5,600 nt of DNA, from contig CAMIIY010000154.1 in the NCBI GenBank assembly GCA_946221045.1, forward strand, positions 1 to 5,600. Reading direction: 5' to 3'. The notes under the pieces are model-generated. The model was not told the DNA's origin. It did not search any database and saw nothing but the letters and a program-made list of their open reading frames with translations. The translations under genes were made by a program, and so were the position numbers. The stretch is from an uncultured Oceanospirillaceae bacterium (GTDB lineage Bacteria > Pseudomonadota > Gammaproteobacteria > Pseudomonadales > Balneatricaceae). Below are positions 5,275-5,600 of the stretch, one piece after another; positions within the stretch are counted from its first letter, which is position 1; every line of letters starts with the position of its first letter.

Positions 5275-5600
5275 ATGATATCCGTTGCAAAAAAAATGGT
5301 TGGTTCTGCCTTGCTTCTGTCTTGTGCGGCCAGTGCCAACGCACAGCTCAACCCTCAGCCATCAGATATACGTGGCGGCGCCTTTGATATGACACCCATC
5401 ACCCATAACAGCCAACCGACGGGTTCAGTGATGGCATCCGCTGAAAAGCGGATCGTTAAAGGCGGTGCCTATGATATGTCAGCCTGCACGCTGACAGCCG
5501 CAGTGGTGGCACAGCCCCTTCATCACAGAACACCTGTAAGCCGACTGCATGAAAGTCCAAATCTGCTGTTTGTACCGGGCAGCACAAAGGGGCATGTTTA
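5275..5600 (+). CDS. Exported protein of unknown function with repeated [RK]GGA[FY]DM motif (partial)
   Basis: The 108 complete codons visible have no stop; the last two bases are TA, so the gene could end at the window edge or continue. Residues 1-23 form a typical signal peptide: Lys6-Lys7, a hydrophobic core VGSALLLSCAA, and an ANA|Q cleavage site after Ala23. The LLSC stretch could be a poor lipobox, but type I cleavage fits better. The mature part is polar, with no membrane segment, and holds two copies of one motif: RGGAFDM (33-39) and KGGAYDM (62-68), 29 residues apart, the second just after a Lys-Arg pair. One cysteine (Cys71) remains in the visible mature part. The family was not recognised. 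Export to periplasm or outside is likely; anything beyond that is unknown. An A8 run at 5289-5296 inside the signal-peptide codons is a possible slippage site. Confidence 0.78.
   Translation, partial: MISVAKKMVGSALLLSCAASANAQLNPQPSDIRGGAFDMTPITHNSQPTGSVMASAEKRIVKGGAYDMSACTLTAAVVAQPLHHRTPVSRLHESPNLLFVPGSTKGHV

Overview
The window looks like chromosomal DNA of a gammaproteobacterium. The large two-component kinase reads like the hybrid kinases of marine or environmental Oceanospirillales and Pseudomonas-type bacteria. Base composition is moderate, Shine-Dalgarno sites are clear, and gene edges are tightly packed. The genus cannot be fixed from sequence alone. No rRNA, tRNA, CRISPR array, insertion sequence or phage gene was seen.

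Positions 1-4294 (minus strand) hold a two-gene signalling unit. The first gene, 182-4294, encodes a 1370-residue membrane hybrid histidine kinase. Its order is TM, periplasmic Cache-like sensor, TM, PAS, PAS, HisKA, HATPase, receiver, receiver, Hpt and a helical tail. Its stop codon shares one base with the start of the second gene (position 182 and below), a response regulator cut off at the window edge. The pair looks translationally coupled. It could form a phosphorelay: His642, then Asp929 and/or Asp1068, then His1223, then Asp53 of the separate regulator. The first PAS domain carries the histidine and arginines that bind haem and oxygen in FixL, so the kinase may read a gas or redox signal inside the cell as well as a periplasmic ligand.

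Positions 4295-4581 are the kinase leader. It has a candidate promoter, a 14-bp palindrome, a pair of 10-bp direct repeats and a 9-bp inverted repeat. Positions 4582-4797 (minus strand) encode a 71-residue protein with a zinc-ribbon-like cysteine pattern and a good ribosome binding site. Its function is unknown.

Positions 4798-5274 are a 477-bp divergent intergenic region. It is AT-rich in its middle, with overlapping inverted repeats and a small hairpin close to the next start codon; no gene was found in it. Positions 5275-5600 (plus strand) start an unrecognised exported protein with a clear signal peptide and two copies of a [RK]GGA[FY]DM motif; it runs to the window edge.

The strongest lead is the FixL/DosP-like haem signature in the kinase. 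Nothing here proves a wholly new system.
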